Assembly: GCF_020873895.1 (NCBI RefSeq)
Contig: NZ_JAHWGT010000042.1
Coordinates: forward strand, 1-57,009
From: Streptomyces sp. DH12
Lineage (GTDB): Bacteria > Actinomycetota > Actinomycetes > Streptomycetales > Streptomycetaceae
Direction: 5' to 3'
DNA length: 57,009 nucleotides
This document shows positions 8,240 to 16,750 of the stretch, one piece after another (position 1 is the stretch's first letter; every line of letters begins with the position of its first letter). The position numbers and the translations under genes are program-made. The notes under the pieces are model-generated. The model was not told where the DNA came from and did no database searches. It worked only from the letters and a program-made list of their open reading frames with translations.

Positions 8240-9325
8240 ATGAGCAAGGACAGCGGCAAGGACCAGGCGGCCCCCTCCGGGCGCCGCCGCGGGGTGCGGG
8301 CGGTGGCCCTCGCGTCGGCGGCGGCCGTCGTGCTGGCCGGCGGGGCGTTCTGGCTGTCCGGCGGGTACGACGCGTGGCGCGGCACGGGGGACGCGCTGGA
8401 CGGCGCCTGCGACGGGCACCTGGCGGACGGGCCGGTGCGGCAGCTGCTGCCGGGCGTCGCGCTGACCGCGTCCGGCGCGCTCCAGCACGACGGGTGGCGC
8501 TGCACCGTCGCCGAGGCGGACACCACCGGCCAGGGCGGCACCCGGTTCCAGGTGCGGGTGCGCGACGCGCAGGAGCCGTTCGGGCCGGACGGTTCGATCG
8601 ACCCGGGCGACGGCGCCGTACCGCTGGGCGGCGGCTGGACCGGTTCCTTCGCGTACGGGGCCCCGGGCGACGGCGGCCCCGCGCGCGGCCGGGTGGTGGT
8701 GCTGCTGGACTGCGGCGACGAGACCGGCGACGGCCTGCTGGCGGCGGCGGACGCGCGGCTCGGGGGCGGCGAGGGCTTCCGGGACGCCGGGGCGCGGGCC
8801 CGGCTCGCCACCGCGCTCGCCGACACCGCGCTGTCGTACGCCCGCCGCACGGGCTGCGACGCGGCCGCCCCCGGGCCGGTGCGCGAGGTGGCCGCCCCGG
8901 CGGCGGCCGACGCGCGGGTGCCCCTCGACCGGGCGACCGGCACGTGCGCGGGCGTCGTCGACGCGGCGACGGGGCGCCGGTGGGGCGCCGGTACGGCCGC
9001 GGAGACCGCCGCCGAGCCGGCGCCGGTGGAGCGCTGCACGCTCGGCAGCGTGTCCGGGACGCCGCTGTACGCCTTCACCGCGTCGTACGGGCCCTACGGG
9101 GAGGCCGCCTCGTCGGGTGGCGACGCGCTGCCCGCCCTGGGGAAGGCGAACGCACCCCGGGGCCACTACCGGATGACCGCGCGCTGCCCGGGGGCGGACG
9201 GGACGGCCGTCTACGAGATCGAGCCGGACGACGGGCTGGCGCTGGACCACGTGTCGCTGCGGACCGCGCTGAAGTCGTTCGCGACGGCGTCGGCGGAGCG
9301 GCACGCCTGCGACGCCCCGTCCTGA
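8240..9325 (+). CDS. Membrane-anchored eight-cysteine protein, internally duplicated
   Basis: 361 residues. A short basic N-terminus (GRRRGVR) is followed by one transmembrane helix at about 22-42, then an extracytoplasmic region. That region holds eight cysteines in two sets of four: C57, C88, C158, C206 and C236, C266, C316, C357. The order and surroundings of the two sets match (CxG near the start of each half, RCT, then xC, and a final CDA), which points to a tandem duplication of a disulphide-bonded domain. RBS GAGAGG. The 3' end overlaps the convergent acyltransferase gene by 115 bp. Family is known to me only as an actinobacterial hypothetical; function unknown. Confidence 0.8.
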   Translation: MSKDSGKDQAAPSGRRRGVRAVALASAAAVVLAGGAFWLSGGYDAWRGTGDALDGACDGHLADGPVRQLLPGVALTASGALQHDGWRCTVAEADTTGQGGTRFQVRVRDAQEPFGPDGSIDPGDGAVPLGGGWTGSFAYGAPGDGGPARGRVVVLLDCGDETGDGLLAAADARLGGGEGFRDAGARARLATALADTALSYARRTGCDAAAPGPVREVAAPAAADARVPLDRATGTCAGVVDAATGRRWGAGTAAETAAEPAPVERCTLGSVSGTPLYAFTASYGPYGEAASSGGDALPALGKANAPRGHYRMTARCPGADGTAVYEIEPDDGLALDHVSLRTALKSFATASAERHACDAPS

Positions 9326-10728
9326 CGCGGGGCCCCGGCCCGGCCGGGCGCGGGGCGGCGGCCGGAGCGCTCCACCAGCGTCCAGCCCGCAAGGATCATG
9401 GCGACGGTCGCCGGGGCCGTGACGTCCACGGCGACCAGGACCGCGGTGCGGCCCTCCAGCAGGCCCGCGAAGCCGACCGCCGACAGGCCGAGCACGCCCA
9501 TCAGGCAGAGCGCCACCCCCGCGGCGGCCACCGGCCCGGACGCCCGTCCGCGCCCCCGCGCCGCCCGCCCCCGCGCCCCCCGGCCGGGCGCCGGCGGGGC
9601 GCCCCACTTCGTACGCCCCGGCTCCGCCGCGCGGCCCGGCCGCTCCGCGCGGCGGAACAGCGCGACCAGCAGCGCCGTCAGCGCCGCCGCGGCCACCAGC
9701 CGCGGCGGCAGCTGCGCCCACCACGCCCCGGTCGCCGGCTCCGGCAGCGGCACGTCCAGCGCCAGGAGCGCGCCGTACACGCCGAGCATCGCCGTCAGGT
9801 GCCACAGGAACGCCGTCATGGCGACGCCGTTCGCCGCGACGACCGCCCGCCACACCCGGGCGCGGGCGGCGAGCCGGGTGCCGGGCCCGCGCAGCAGCTC
9901 CACCGCGCCGACCAGCCACACGCCGTGGCACAGCAGGGCCAGGCTCGGGGGCGCCATGTTGGAGACGGCCTCCCCGGGCATGCCCACCATGGACAGCGGG
10001 TACGGCCCGAGGGCGACGAGCGCGGCCGCGCCGGCGAGGCCCGCCCCGGCCAGCGCCCCGGGGACGCGCCTTCCGCGCAGCCGGCCGTCCGCGCTGAGGA
10101 AGCCGAGCTGGTGGACGGCCAGCCAGACCAGCCCGAAGTTCAGGAACCCGACGAAGGGCACGCCGCCCGCGAAGCGCAGCCCGTCCACCGCCGCCGCGCC
10201 CGCCGCGAGCGCCGCGAACGCGCCCCAGCCCCACCGCCGGTGCAGCCGCAGCAGCGGCGGCGTGAACGCGACCATCGCCAGGTACACGCCGACGAACCAC
10301 AGCGGCTGCGCCACCAGCCGCAGGGCCGTGCCCGTCAGTCCGGAGCCGCCGCCGAGCAGCTGGACGACCAGCGCGGCGGCGCCCCACACCGCGGTGAACA
10401 GGACCGTCGGCCGCAGCAGCCGCCGCAGGCGGGCCCGGACGAAGACGTCGTAGGCGGGGTGGGAGCGCGAGGAGAGCGCGTGGGCGAAGCCGCCGACGAA
10501 GAAGAACACCGGCATCACCTGGAGCGCCCAGGTGGCGATCCGCAGGGCGGGCACGATCGCCAGGAGATTGCCCACCCGGCCGTCGGCCGTCACCGCCGCC
10601 ATGAGCCAGTGCCCGAGGACGACCACCGCCAGGGACGCGACCCGCAGCAGGTCGATGTACCGGTCCCGGGTGGCGGGGGTGGCGGCGGCGAGGTCGCTCG
10701 CCCTGATTCCCTTGCCCGTACGTCGCAT
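9211..10728 (-). CDS. Acyltransferase family 3 integral membrane protein
   Basis: 505 residues with roughly ten or more hydrophobic helices. It opens with RDRYIDLLRVASLAVVVLGH, the family signature with Arg/Asp then a catalytic-type His in helix 1. The family transfers acyl groups to membrane-exposed sugars, peptidoglycan or natural products. A Pro/Arg/Gly-rich insertion near residues 375-400 splits the later helices. ATG start with GGGAGAG about 8 nt upstream. The last 38 codons lie antisense to the end of the upstream convergent gene; the tail after the last helix is low in hydrophobicity and probably cytoplasmic. Acceptor and donor are unknown. Confidence 0.85.
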   Translation of the reverse strand: MRRTGKGIRASDLAAATPATRDRYIDLLRVASLAVVVLGHWLMAAVTADGRVGNLLAIVPALRIATWALQVMPVFFFVGGFAHALSSRSHPAYDVFVRARLRRLLRPTVLFTAVWGAAALVVQLLGGGSGLTGTALRLVAQPLWFVGVYLAMVAFTPPLLRLHRRWGWGAFAALAAGAAAVDGLRFAGGVPFVGFLNFGLVWLAVHQLGFLSADGRLRGRRVPGALAGAGLAGAAALVALGPYPLSMVGMPGEAVSNMAPPSLALLCHGVWLVGAVELLRGPGTRLAARARVWRAVVAANGVAMTAFLWHLTAMLGVYGALLALDVPLPEPATGAWWAQLPPRLVAAAALTALLVALFRRAERPGRAAEPGRTKWGAPPAPGRGARGRAARGRGRASGPVAAAGVALCLMGVLGLSAVGFAGLLEGRTAVLVAVDVTAPATVAMILAGWTLVERSGRRPAPGRAGAPRQDGASQACRSADAVANDFSAVRSDTWSSASPSSGSIS

Positions 10729-10812
10729 GCGGCGACTCTCCCGCCCCGGCCGGGCGGGGCGGGAGGGCCGTCGTACTCAGATGCGGCGTGAGTACCCGCG
10801 CCCCGGCGCCGT

Positions 10813-10865
10813 CCGGCGGGCACGCGCGCCCGCCGGTCGGCGCTGCCGGCGGGCACGCGCCCGCC
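10813..10865 (-). terminator. Two tandem hairpins after ispE
   Basis: Hairpin 1: CCGGCGGG (10813-10820) pairs with CCCGCCGG (10829-10836). Hairpin 2: GGCGGG (10848-10853) pairs with CCCGCC (10860-10865). Both lie just past the ispE stop at 10872, so they probably terminate the rpf-rsmA-ispE operon. Confidence 0.6.
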
Positions 10866-10871
10866 CCGGCG

Positions 10872-11765
10872 TCACGGGGTGAGGAGCAGCGCCCCCGGTG
10901 CGGGGGAGGTGGCCGTGCGGGCCGTGCGGCAGGTGCCGGAGGCGGTGAGCGCGGCGGCGACGGACCGGGCGGACTCGGCGTCCTTGACGAGGAACGCCGT
11001 CGTCGGCCCCGAGCCGGAGACGAGCGCGGCCAGGGCCCCGGCGGCGGTCCCGGCGGCGAGGGTGTCCGCCAGGGACGGGCGCAGGGAGAGGGCCGCGGGC
11101 TGGAGGTCGTTGGCGAGGGCGCCGGCGAGGGCGGCGGTGTCGCCGGTGCGCAGCGCGTCCAGGAGGGCGGGCGGGGCGTCGGGGGCCGGCGCGTCGGGCG
11201 TGAGCCGGTCGAACTCGGCGTAGACGGCCGGGGTCGACAGACCGCCGTCGGCCAGCGCGAACACCCAGTGGAACTCGCCGCCGACGGGCAGGGCGGTGAG
11301 CCGCTCGCCCCGGCCGGTGCCCAGGGCGGCCCCGCCCACCAGGGAGAACGGCACGTCGCTGCCGAGTTCGGCGCAGATGTCGAGGAGTTCGGCGCGGCTC
11401 GCCCCCGTCCCCCACAGGGCGTCGCAGGCGAGCAGGGCGCCCGCGCCGTCGGCGCTGCCGCCCGCCATGCCGCCGGCGACGGGGATGTCCTTGGCGATGT
11501 GGAGGTGGACGGCGGGTTCGATGCCGTACCGGGCGGCGAGCAGCTCCGCCGCGCGGGCCGCGAGGTTCGTCCGGTCGAGGGGGACCCGGTCGGCGTCGGG
11601 GCCCTCGCAGGTGACGCGGAGCGACGGGGCGGGGGCGGCGGTCACCTCGTCGTACAGGGAGACGGCGAGGAAGACGTTGGCGAGGTCGTGGAAGCCGTCG
11701 GGGCGGGCGGGTCCCACCGCCAGCCGGACGTTGACCTTGGCCGGGACTCGTACGGTGACGCTCAC
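10872..11765 (-). CDS. ispE: 4-(cytidine 5'-diphospho)-2-C-methyl-D-erythritol kinase
   Basis: 297 residues, GHMP kinase fold. It phosphorylates the 2-hydroxyl of CDP-methylerythritol in the MEP isoprenoid pathway, in the cytoplasm. Visible motifs are the N-terminal [12 protein letters not shown] (substrate-binding Lys), the Gly-rich ATP loop in the [14 protein letters not shown] segment (about residues 95-110) and the C-terminal [10 protein letters not shown] motif. GTG start overlaps the stop of rsmA by 4 bases (GTGA), so translation is coupled. Last gene of the rpf-rsmA-ispE operon. Confidence 0.95.
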   Translation of the reverse strand: MSVTVRVPAKVNVRLAVGPARPDGFHDLANVFLAVSLYDEVTAAPAPSLRVTCEGPDADRVPLDRTNLAARAAELLAARYGIEPAVHLHIAKDIPVAGGMAGGSADGAGALLACDALWGTGASRAELLDICAELGSDVPFSLVGGAALGTGRGERLTALPVGGEFHWVFALADGGLSTPAVYAEFDRLTPDAPAPDAPPALLDALRTGDTAALAGALANDLQPAALSLRPSLADTLAAGTAAGALAALVSGSGPTTAFLVKDAESARSVAAALTASGTCRTARTATSPAPGALLLTP

Positions 11766-12619
11766 GCTCGGGCCTCCGCGATGCGGGCGAACTCCTCGAC
11801 GGTCAGGGACTCGCCGCGGGCCTGCGGGGAGACGCCCGCCGCGACGAGGGCGGCCTCCGCGGCGGCGGGCGACCCGGCCCAGCCCGCCAGGGCCGCCCGC
11901 AGGGTCTTGCGGCGCTGGGCGAACGCCGCGTCGACGACGGCGAACACCTCCCGCTTGGTGGCGGTGGTCTCCGGCGGGTCCCGGCGGACCAGGGACACCA
12001 GGCCGGAGTCGACGTTCGGGGCGGGCCAGAAGACGTTGCGGCCGATGGAGCCGGCGCGCTTGACGTCGGCGTACCAGTTGGCCTTGACGGAGGGCACGCC
12101 GTACACCTTGTTGCCGGGGCCGGCGGCGAGCCGGTCGGCGACCTCCGCCTGGACCATGACGAGGGTGCGCTCGATGGTCGGGAAGCGGTCGAGCATGTGC
12201 AGGAGCACCGGGACCGCCACGTTGTACGGGAGGTTCGCGACAAGCGCGGTGGGCGGCGGGCCGGGCAGCTCCGTGACGTCCATGGCGTCGGAGTGGACGA
12301 GGGAGAAGCGCGGGGCCCGCTCGGGCATGCGGGCGGTGACGGTCGCGGGCAGCGCGGCGGCGAGCGTGTCGTCGATCTCGACGGCGACGACGCGGTCGGC
12401 GGCCTCCAGCAGGGCGAGCGTCAGGGAGCCGAGGCCGGGACCCACCTCCACCACCACGTCGTCGGGGCGCACCTGCGCGGTGCGGACGATGCGCCGGACG
12501 GTGTTGGCGTCGATGACGAAGTTCTGGCCGCGCTGCTTGGTGGGGCGTACGCCCAGCGCCGCGGCCAGTTCGCGGATGTCGGCGGGGCCGAGGAGGGCGT
12601 CGGACTCAGTGGTGCTCAC
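11762..12619 (-). CDS. rsmA: 16S rRNA (adenine1518/1519-N6)-dimethyltransferase (KsgA)
   Basis: 285 residues. It dimethylates two adjacent adenines in the 3'-terminal helix of 16S rRNA during 30S maturation. [10 protein letters not shown] near residue 28 is the family entry motif, [10 protein letters not shown] (about 61-70) the SAM-binding loop, and NLPYNV the catalytic NLPY motif; the C-terminal half is the helical rRNA-binding domain. GTG start overlaps the rpf stop by 4 bases and its own stop overlaps the ispE start by 4. The arrangement rpf-ksgA-ispE is common in actinobacteria. Confidence 0.95.
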   Translation of the reverse strand: MSTTESDALLGPADIRELAAALGVRPTKQRGQNFVIDANTVRRIVRTAQVRPDDVVVEVGPGLGSLTLALLEAADRVVAVEIDDTLAAALPATVTARMPERAPRFSLVHSDAMDVTELPGPPPTALVANLPYNVAVPVLLHMLDRFPTIERTLVMVQAEVADRLAAGPGNKVYGVPSVKANWYADVKRAGSIGRNVFWPAPNVDSGLVSLVRRDPPETTATKREVFAVVDAAFAQRRKTLRAALAGWAGSPAAAEAALVAAGVSPQARGESLTVEEFARIAEARA

Positions 12620-13896
12620 CGATACAGCCTACGGCCGCAGTGCGGCCACGGACTCGCCCCCCGCTGCACGTAGAGCTTCTTCGCCCGGTATGTCTGCTCG
12701 GCGGCGGGCGCGTCCTGGGGGCGTCCGCTGCCGCCCAGCGCCCGCCAGGTGCCGGGGTCGAACTGGTACAGCCCGCCGTAGGTGCCGGAGGCGTCGACGG
12801 CGTCGGGGCGTCCGCCGGACTCGCAGCGGGCGAGGGCGTCCCAGTCGAGGCCGTCGGCGCCGGTGACGGAGCGGGGCATCGGGCGGGTGCCGACCCGCAC
12901 GACCTGCGTGACGGGTTCCCGGACCAGCTCGCTGCCGGTCCTGCGGGGCCGCTCGGCGACGCCGTTGACGGAGCGGAGCTCGTAGGTGACGCGGCGCAGG
13001 CCCTGGCGGCCCTGGCGGGTGACGACCTCCGTGCCCCGGAAGAGGCGGGGGTCCTCGACGCGGCGGACGGCGAAGGGGACGGCCTCGTCGCGGGTCTCGC
13101 GGCCGCCGGTGATCCGCAGGACGGTGACGGTCTGCCCGTCGCGCGGGAACGAGCCGGGCGGCACGGAGGTGGTGTCGTCGCCGTCGAGCGTGATGCCCGC
13201 CTGGTCGAGCGCGTCGGCGACGGTGGCGGCGTTGGTGCGGACGGTGCGTTCGCGCCCGTCGGCGAGGAAGGTCACGGTGCGCTCGGTGCGGACGTCGAGG
13301 GCGAGGCCCTCGCGGCCGATGGCGGCGGAGCGCGAGGCGGAGAGGTGGGCGCCCTCGGCGCGGACGCCGAGCTCGCGCAGCGCCTCGTCGACGGTACGGG
13401 CGGTGGTCCACAGGCGCCGGCTGCGGCCGTCGAGCGTGAGGTCGACGGGGCGGCCCCAGCGGACGACGACCTCGTCGCCACTGGCCAGGGCGGCGTCGGG
13501 GGCGGGGGCGACGAGGTCGTGCTCGCCGACGGCCAGCCCCTCCTCGTCGAGGAGTTCCTCGACGTCGTCGGCGAAGGTGTGGAACGTGCGGGGCGTGCCG
13601 TCGACGCTGAGCCGGACCGCCTTGTCGTCGGCGACGAAGGCGCTCGTGCCGCCGGCGAGCACCGCGACGACGAGGGCCTGCGGGACGAGCCGCCGCAGCC
13701 CGTCCCCGCCGCGCGGTTCCGCCGCGCGGCGGCGGGCGGCCCGGCCCCCGCCGGCCCGGACGGGCGCGGCGTCGTCCCCCGGCGGGGCGGGCGACGGGAT
13801 GGCCGGGCCCGGGGCGGCGTGCGGGGCCGGGACGGACGGGTCGGCGGCGCGGCGGCCCCGGGTGGCGGCCCGGTGACTGCCCTGCGAGGTGTTCAC
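12616..13896 (-). CDS. Resuscitation-promoting factor, RpfB type
   Basis: 426 residues. An Ala/Pro/Arg-rich cytoplasmic leader (1-70) and one transmembrane or signal helix (about 73-92) are followed by three DUF348 repeats (each with the FxDDxxE/TVxxAL pattern), a G5 domain (about 270-345, including [10 protein letters not shown] and EVVTRQG) and a C-terminal Rpf transglycosylase-like domain. The last domain has [11 protein letters not shown] with the catalytic Glu, then [12 protein letters not shown]. Rpf enzymes cleave peptidoglycan glycan strands to allow spore or dormant-cell outgrowth. The protein should be anchored outside the cell. GTG start lies 9 nt after a -10 box (TAGGGT). Confidence 0.95.
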   Translation of the reverse strand: MNTSQGSHRAATRGRRAADPSVPAPHAAPGPAIPSPAPPGDDAAPVRAGGGRAARRRAAEPRGGDGLRRLVPQALVVAVLAGGTSAFVADDKAVRLSVDGTPRTFHTFADDVEELLDEEGLAVGEHDLVAPAPDAALASGDEVVVRWGRPVDLTLDGRSRRLWTTARTVDEALRELGVRAEGAHLSASRSAAIGREGLALDVRTERTVTFLADGRERTVRTNAATVADALDQAGITLDGDDTTSVPPGSFPRDGQTVTVLRITGGRETRDEAVPFAVRRVEDPRLFRGTEVVTRQGRQGLRRVTYELRSVNGVAERPRRTGSELVREPVTQVVRVGTRPMPRSVTGADGLDWDALARCESGGRPDAVDASGTYGGLYQFDPGTWRALGGSGRPQDAPAAEQTYRAKKLYVQRGASPWPHCGRRLYR

Positions 13897-13905
13897 GAGG
13901 CCGGG

Positions 13906-13935
13906 ACCCTAGCGGAGGGACGGTCACTCTCCCAA
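13906..13935 (-). promoter_or_regulatory. Promoter of the rpf-rsmA-ispE operon
   Basis: On the minus strand, -35 TTGGGA (13930-13935), an 18-bp spacer and -10 TAGGGT (13906-13911), with the GTG start 9 nt further on. Transcription should begin within a few bases of the start codon. Confidence 0.6.
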
Positions 13936-14141
13936 GCGACTCGACCACGCAGCGTCAACACGCTACCCTGCGCGCCCCCCGCGGCGGGCCGCCCGTACGG
14001 CGGTGCGAACGGCGGGGGCGGGCCCGCGGGCGCGGCCGGCGGGGGCGGCTCGAGGGGCGGCCCGCGGGGGCGCGGGGGCGGCCCGCGGGGGCGGCCTGGG
14101 CTGGGCGCGGGCCGGGGGTGGGCGCCGGCCGGCCGGCCCGG

Positions 14142-15011
14142 TCAGTAGTCGAAGGCGCGGGCGGTGTTGACGGCGAGCGCCGTCGCCATCTCCTCCTCGC
14201 CGATGCCGCGCACGGCGGCCATGGCGCGGACCGTGACCGGGACGAGGTACGGCGCGTTGGGCCGCCCCCGGTACGGGGCCGGGGTGAGGAACGGCGCGTC
14301 GGTCTCGACGAGGACGAGGTCGAGCGGGGCGACGGCGAGGGCGTCGCGCAGCGGCTGGGCGTTCTTGAAGGTGACGTTGCCGGCGAATGACATGAAGTAG
14401 CCGCGCTCGGCGCAGACGCGGGCCATGTCGGCGTCGCCCGAGTAGCAGTGGAAGACCGTCCGGTCGGGGGCGCCCTCCTCGGCGAGGATCCGCAGCACGT
14501 CGTCGTGGGCCTCGCGGTCGTGGATGACGAGGGCCTTGCCGTGCCGCTTGGCGATCTCGATGTGGGCGCGGAACGAGCGCTCCTGCGCCTCCTTGCCCTC
14601 CGGGCCGGTGCGGTAGTGGTCGAGGCCGGTCTCGCCGACGGCCCTGACGTGCGCGAGGGCGGCGAGCCGGTCGATCTCGCCGAGGGCGTCGTCGAGCGCC
14701 GCGTCCCCGCCGCCCTCGCGCGCGCCCTGCCGGGACCAGCCGTCGGGGTCGCCCAGCACGATCCGGGGCGCCTCGTTGGGGTGGAGGGCGACGGCGGCGT
14801 GGACGTTCGGGTGGGCGGCGGCCGTCTCCGCCGCCCACTGCGAGCCCTTCACGTCGCAGCCCACCTGCACGACGGTCTCGACGCCGACGAGGGCGGCCTT
14901 GGTGAGGGCCTCCTCGACCGTGCCGGTCTGCATGTCCAGATGGGTGTGCGAATCGGCCACGGCCACGGGAAGGGGCTCGGGCAGCGGCGGCGGGGCGTCC
15001 TTGGCGCTCAT
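14142..15011 (-). CDS. tatD: TatD family metal-dependent hydrolase/DNase
   Basis: 289 residues, TIM-barrel amidohydrolase-like fold. Metal ligands are visible: DSHTHLD (about 20-26), ETGLDHYR, the His in LVIHDREA, FHCYSG and the final Asp in VETDAPFLTP. Family members are 3'-5' exonucleases or D-aminoacyl-tRNA deacylases involved in DNA repair and turnover. ATG chosen at MSAKDAPPP because homology starts just after it and TACGAT lies 6 nt upstream, which suggests a leaderless transcript. About 25 residues of Asp/Gly/Ala-rich insertion follow VLGDPDGW. Confidence 0.93.
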   Translation of the reverse strand: MSAKDAPPPLPEPLPVAVADSHTHLDMQTGTVEEALTKAALVGVETVVQVGCDVKGSQWAAETAAAHPNVHAAVALHPNEAPRIVLGDPDGWSRQGAREGGGDAALDDALGEIDRLAALAHVRAVGETGLDHYRTGPEGKEAQERSFRAHIEIAKRHGKALVIHDREAHDDVLRILAEEGAPDRTVFHCYSGDADMARVCAERGYFMSFAGNVTFKNAQPLRDALAVAPLDLVLVETDAPFLTPAPYRGRPNAPYLVPVTVRAMAAVRGIGEEEMATALAVNTARAFDY

Positions 15012-15017
15012 GCCCCG

Positions 15018-15023
15018 ATCGTA
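15018..15023 (-). promoter_or_regulatory. -10 box TACGAT of tatD (leaderless layout)
   Basis: TACGAT on the minus strand ends 6 nt before the ATG. The -35 region is weak. Confidence 0.4.
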
Positions 15024-15123
15024 CGGAAGCGCCGCCGGCCCGCTCGCGGGGAACCCGGCCCCCGCCGGCGGAGCGCCCCCCTGCGGAGGGCGGCCCACCC
15101 GGGGCCCCGCCGGCGGAAGGCCC

Positions 15124-15163
15124 CTACTGCCGATGGCTACTGCCGATTGGCTACTGCCGATGG
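15124..15163. repeat. Three 13-14-bp tandem repeats across a stop codon
   Basis: CTACTGCCGATGG is present at 15124-15136 and 15151-15163, with a one-base-longer copy (CTACTGCCGATTGG) at 15137-15150. The copy at 15151 supplies the stop codon of the zinc-ribbon gene; each copy carries CTA, i.e. TAG on the coding strand. Confidence 0.8.
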
Positions 15164-15663
15164 AAAGGGTGCAGCAGGTGCGCCAGCCGCCGGTGGCGCG
15201 GTCCGGCCTGCCCGCCCTCGGGGCCGCCCGCCGGGCCGACTCCGCCGGCGTCCGCGGGCGGTCCGGCGGAGGGGTCCGTCGCGGGCCGTCCCGCCGCCGT
15301 GGCCCGGGGCAGCGGCCTCTCCTCCATCTCCTGCCCCAGCGGCCCGGTCGTCGCCACCGGGACGGCCGCCCGCCGGGGCGCCATGCCGGGCACGCCGGGA
15401 CGGGGCTCGCCGTGGTCGAGGACCGTGGAGATCCGCCCGGACCGCATGATCCGCACCACGTGCCGCCCGCAGTTGGGGCAGGTCGGGTGGGACAGCGGCG
15501 AGGGCACACGGCGGCCCTCGCTGCGGTAGACGGCGACGTCGTGGCCGGTGACGTCGGTGTGGTGCTCGATGTCGTACGCCTGCTCCCAGCCGTAGCCGCA
15601 CCGCATGCACGCGAAGGCGTACGCCTCGTGGCCGACCGGGGTACCGGGGGTCTCGCCGCTCAT
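15151..15663 (-). CDS. Zinc-ribbon protein of unknown function
   Basis: 170 residues. Two CxxC knuckles, CMRC (about 19-22) and CPNC (about 62-65), form a probable zinc ribbon. Between them lies an HHTDVTGHDV segment. The second half (about 85-170) is Pro/Gly/Ala-rich and probably disordered. A strong AAAGGAG lies 5 nt before the ATG. The family is common in streptomycetes; it may bind nucleic acid or protein, but I cannot name a function. It sits between rsmI and tatD on the same strand. Confidence 0.8.
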   Translation of the reverse strand: MSGETPGTPVGHEAYAFACMRCGYGWEQAYDIEHHTDVTGHDVAVYRSEGRRVPSPLSHPTCPNCGRHVVRIMRSGRISTVLDHGEPRPGVPGMAPRRAAVPVATTGPLGQEMEERPLPRATAAGRPATDPSAGPPADAGGVGPAGGPEGGQAGPRHRRLAHLLHPFHRQ

Positions 15664-15811
15664 GCCGGCTCCTTTCCACCGCACCGGTGGACGCCGCCGC
15701 GGGCGGCTCGGCACCTCGCCCGCGCCGAGCGCGGGGCCACCGGAGCGCGGGCGCGGACCACCGGGTGAGGGCGCCACCTCCCGCGGTGGGCCCCACCTCC
15801 CACGATAGTCC

Positions 15812-16678
15812 TCAGCCCGCCGCCGGGCCGCCCGTGCCGGCGTTCTTCGCGGCGACGACCGCGTCGAACACCTCCCGCTTCGGCAGCCCCGCCTCGGCGG
15901 CGACGGCCGCGATGGCCTCCTTGCGGCGCTCCCCCGCCTCCTCCCGGATCCTCACCCGGCGGACCAGCTCGGCCGGGTCGAGGTCGGCGGGGCCCGCCTC
16001 CGGGGCGCCCTCGACGACGACGGTGATCTCGCCGCGCACCCCCTCGGCGGCCCAGGCGGCCAGCTCGGCGAGGCCGCCGCGCCGGACCTCCTCGTACGTC
16101 TTGGTCAGTTCGCGGCAGACCGCCGCCCGCCGGTCCGCGCCGAACACCTCGGCCATCGCGGCGAGCGTGTCGTCGAGCCGGTGCGGCGCCTCGAAGTAGA
16201 CGAGGGTGCGCCGCTCCCCGGCGACCTCCCGCAGCCGGGCGAGGCGCTCGCCGGCCTTGCGGGGCGGGAATCCCTCGAAGCAGAACCGGTCCACGGGCAG
16301 GCCGGACAGGGCGAGCGCGGTGAGCACGGCGGACGGGCCGGGCACGGCCGTGACCTTGATGTCCCGCTCGACGGCGGCGGCGACCAGCCGGTAGCCGGGG
16401 TCGGAGACGGACGGCATGCCCGCGTCGGTGACGAGCAGCACCCGCGACCCGCCGGCGAGCGCCTCGACCAGCTCGGGGGTGCGGGCGGCCTCGTTCCCCT
16501 CGAAGTACGACACGACCCGGCCGCGCGGCTGGACGCCGAGCGCCTGGGTGAGGCGGCGCAGCCGGCGCGTGTCCTCCGCGGCGACGACGTCGGCGTCCGC
16601 CAGCTCGGCGGCGAGGCGGGGCGGGGCGTCGGCGACGTCGCCGATCGGGGTACCTGCGAGTACGAGCGTTCCAGTCAC
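15812..16678 (-). CDS. rsmI: 16S rRNA (cytidine1402-2'-O)-methyltransferase
   Basis: 288 residues, tetrapyrrole-methylase fold. It 2'-O-methylates C1402 in the decoding centre of 16S rRNA. Motifs in order: LVLAGTPIGDVAD at the N-terminus, AAEDTRRLRRL, VTDAGMPSVSDPG, VPGPSAVLTALALSG, FEGFPPRK and EAPHRLDDTL. The C-terminal helical part (about 225-285) is typical. GTG start at 16678; the open frame continues upstream across the divergent pmt gene and is not real there. It shares a 72-bp intergenic region with the mannosyltransferase gene. Confidence 0.95.
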   Translation of the reverse strand: MTGTLVLAGTPIGDVADAPPRLAAELADADVVAAEDTRRLRRLTQALGVQPRGRVVSYFEGNEAARTPELVEALAGGSRVLLVTDAGMPSVSDPGYRLVAAAVERDIKVTAVPGPSAVLTALALSGLPVDRFCFEGFPPRKAGERLARLREVAGERRTLVYFEAPHRLDDTLAAMAEVFGADRRAAVCRELTKTYEEVRRGGLAELAAWAAEGVRGEITVVVEGAPEAGPADLDPAELVRRVRIREEAGERRKEAIAAVAAEAGLPKREVFDAVVAAKNAGTGGPAAG

Positions 16679-16738
16679 GGTGCCATCCTCGCAGCCCCGC
16701 GCCCGGCCGGGCCGGGCGAGTCGCCCGGGCGCGTTCCC

Positions 16739-16744
16739 TACGAT
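16739..16744 (+). promoter_or_regulatory. -10 box TACGAT of the mannosyltransferase gene
   Basis: TACGAT ends 6 nt before the GTG at 16751 and no Shine-Dalgarno sequence is visible between them, consistent with a leaderless mRNA. Confidence 0.45.
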
Positions 16745-16750
16745 GGCGCG

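Noticed and set aside
12616-13896. Alternative reading of rpf as a lytic transglycosylase of another class
   Set aside because: DUF348 x3, G5 and the CESGG/YGGLYQF motifs fit RpfB specifically.
13897-14141. Cyclic-di-AMP (ydaO) riboswitch upstream of rpf
   Set aside because: The start codon lies 9 nt after a -10 box, leaving no leader for a riboswitch; the rest is GC-rich without the expected motifs.
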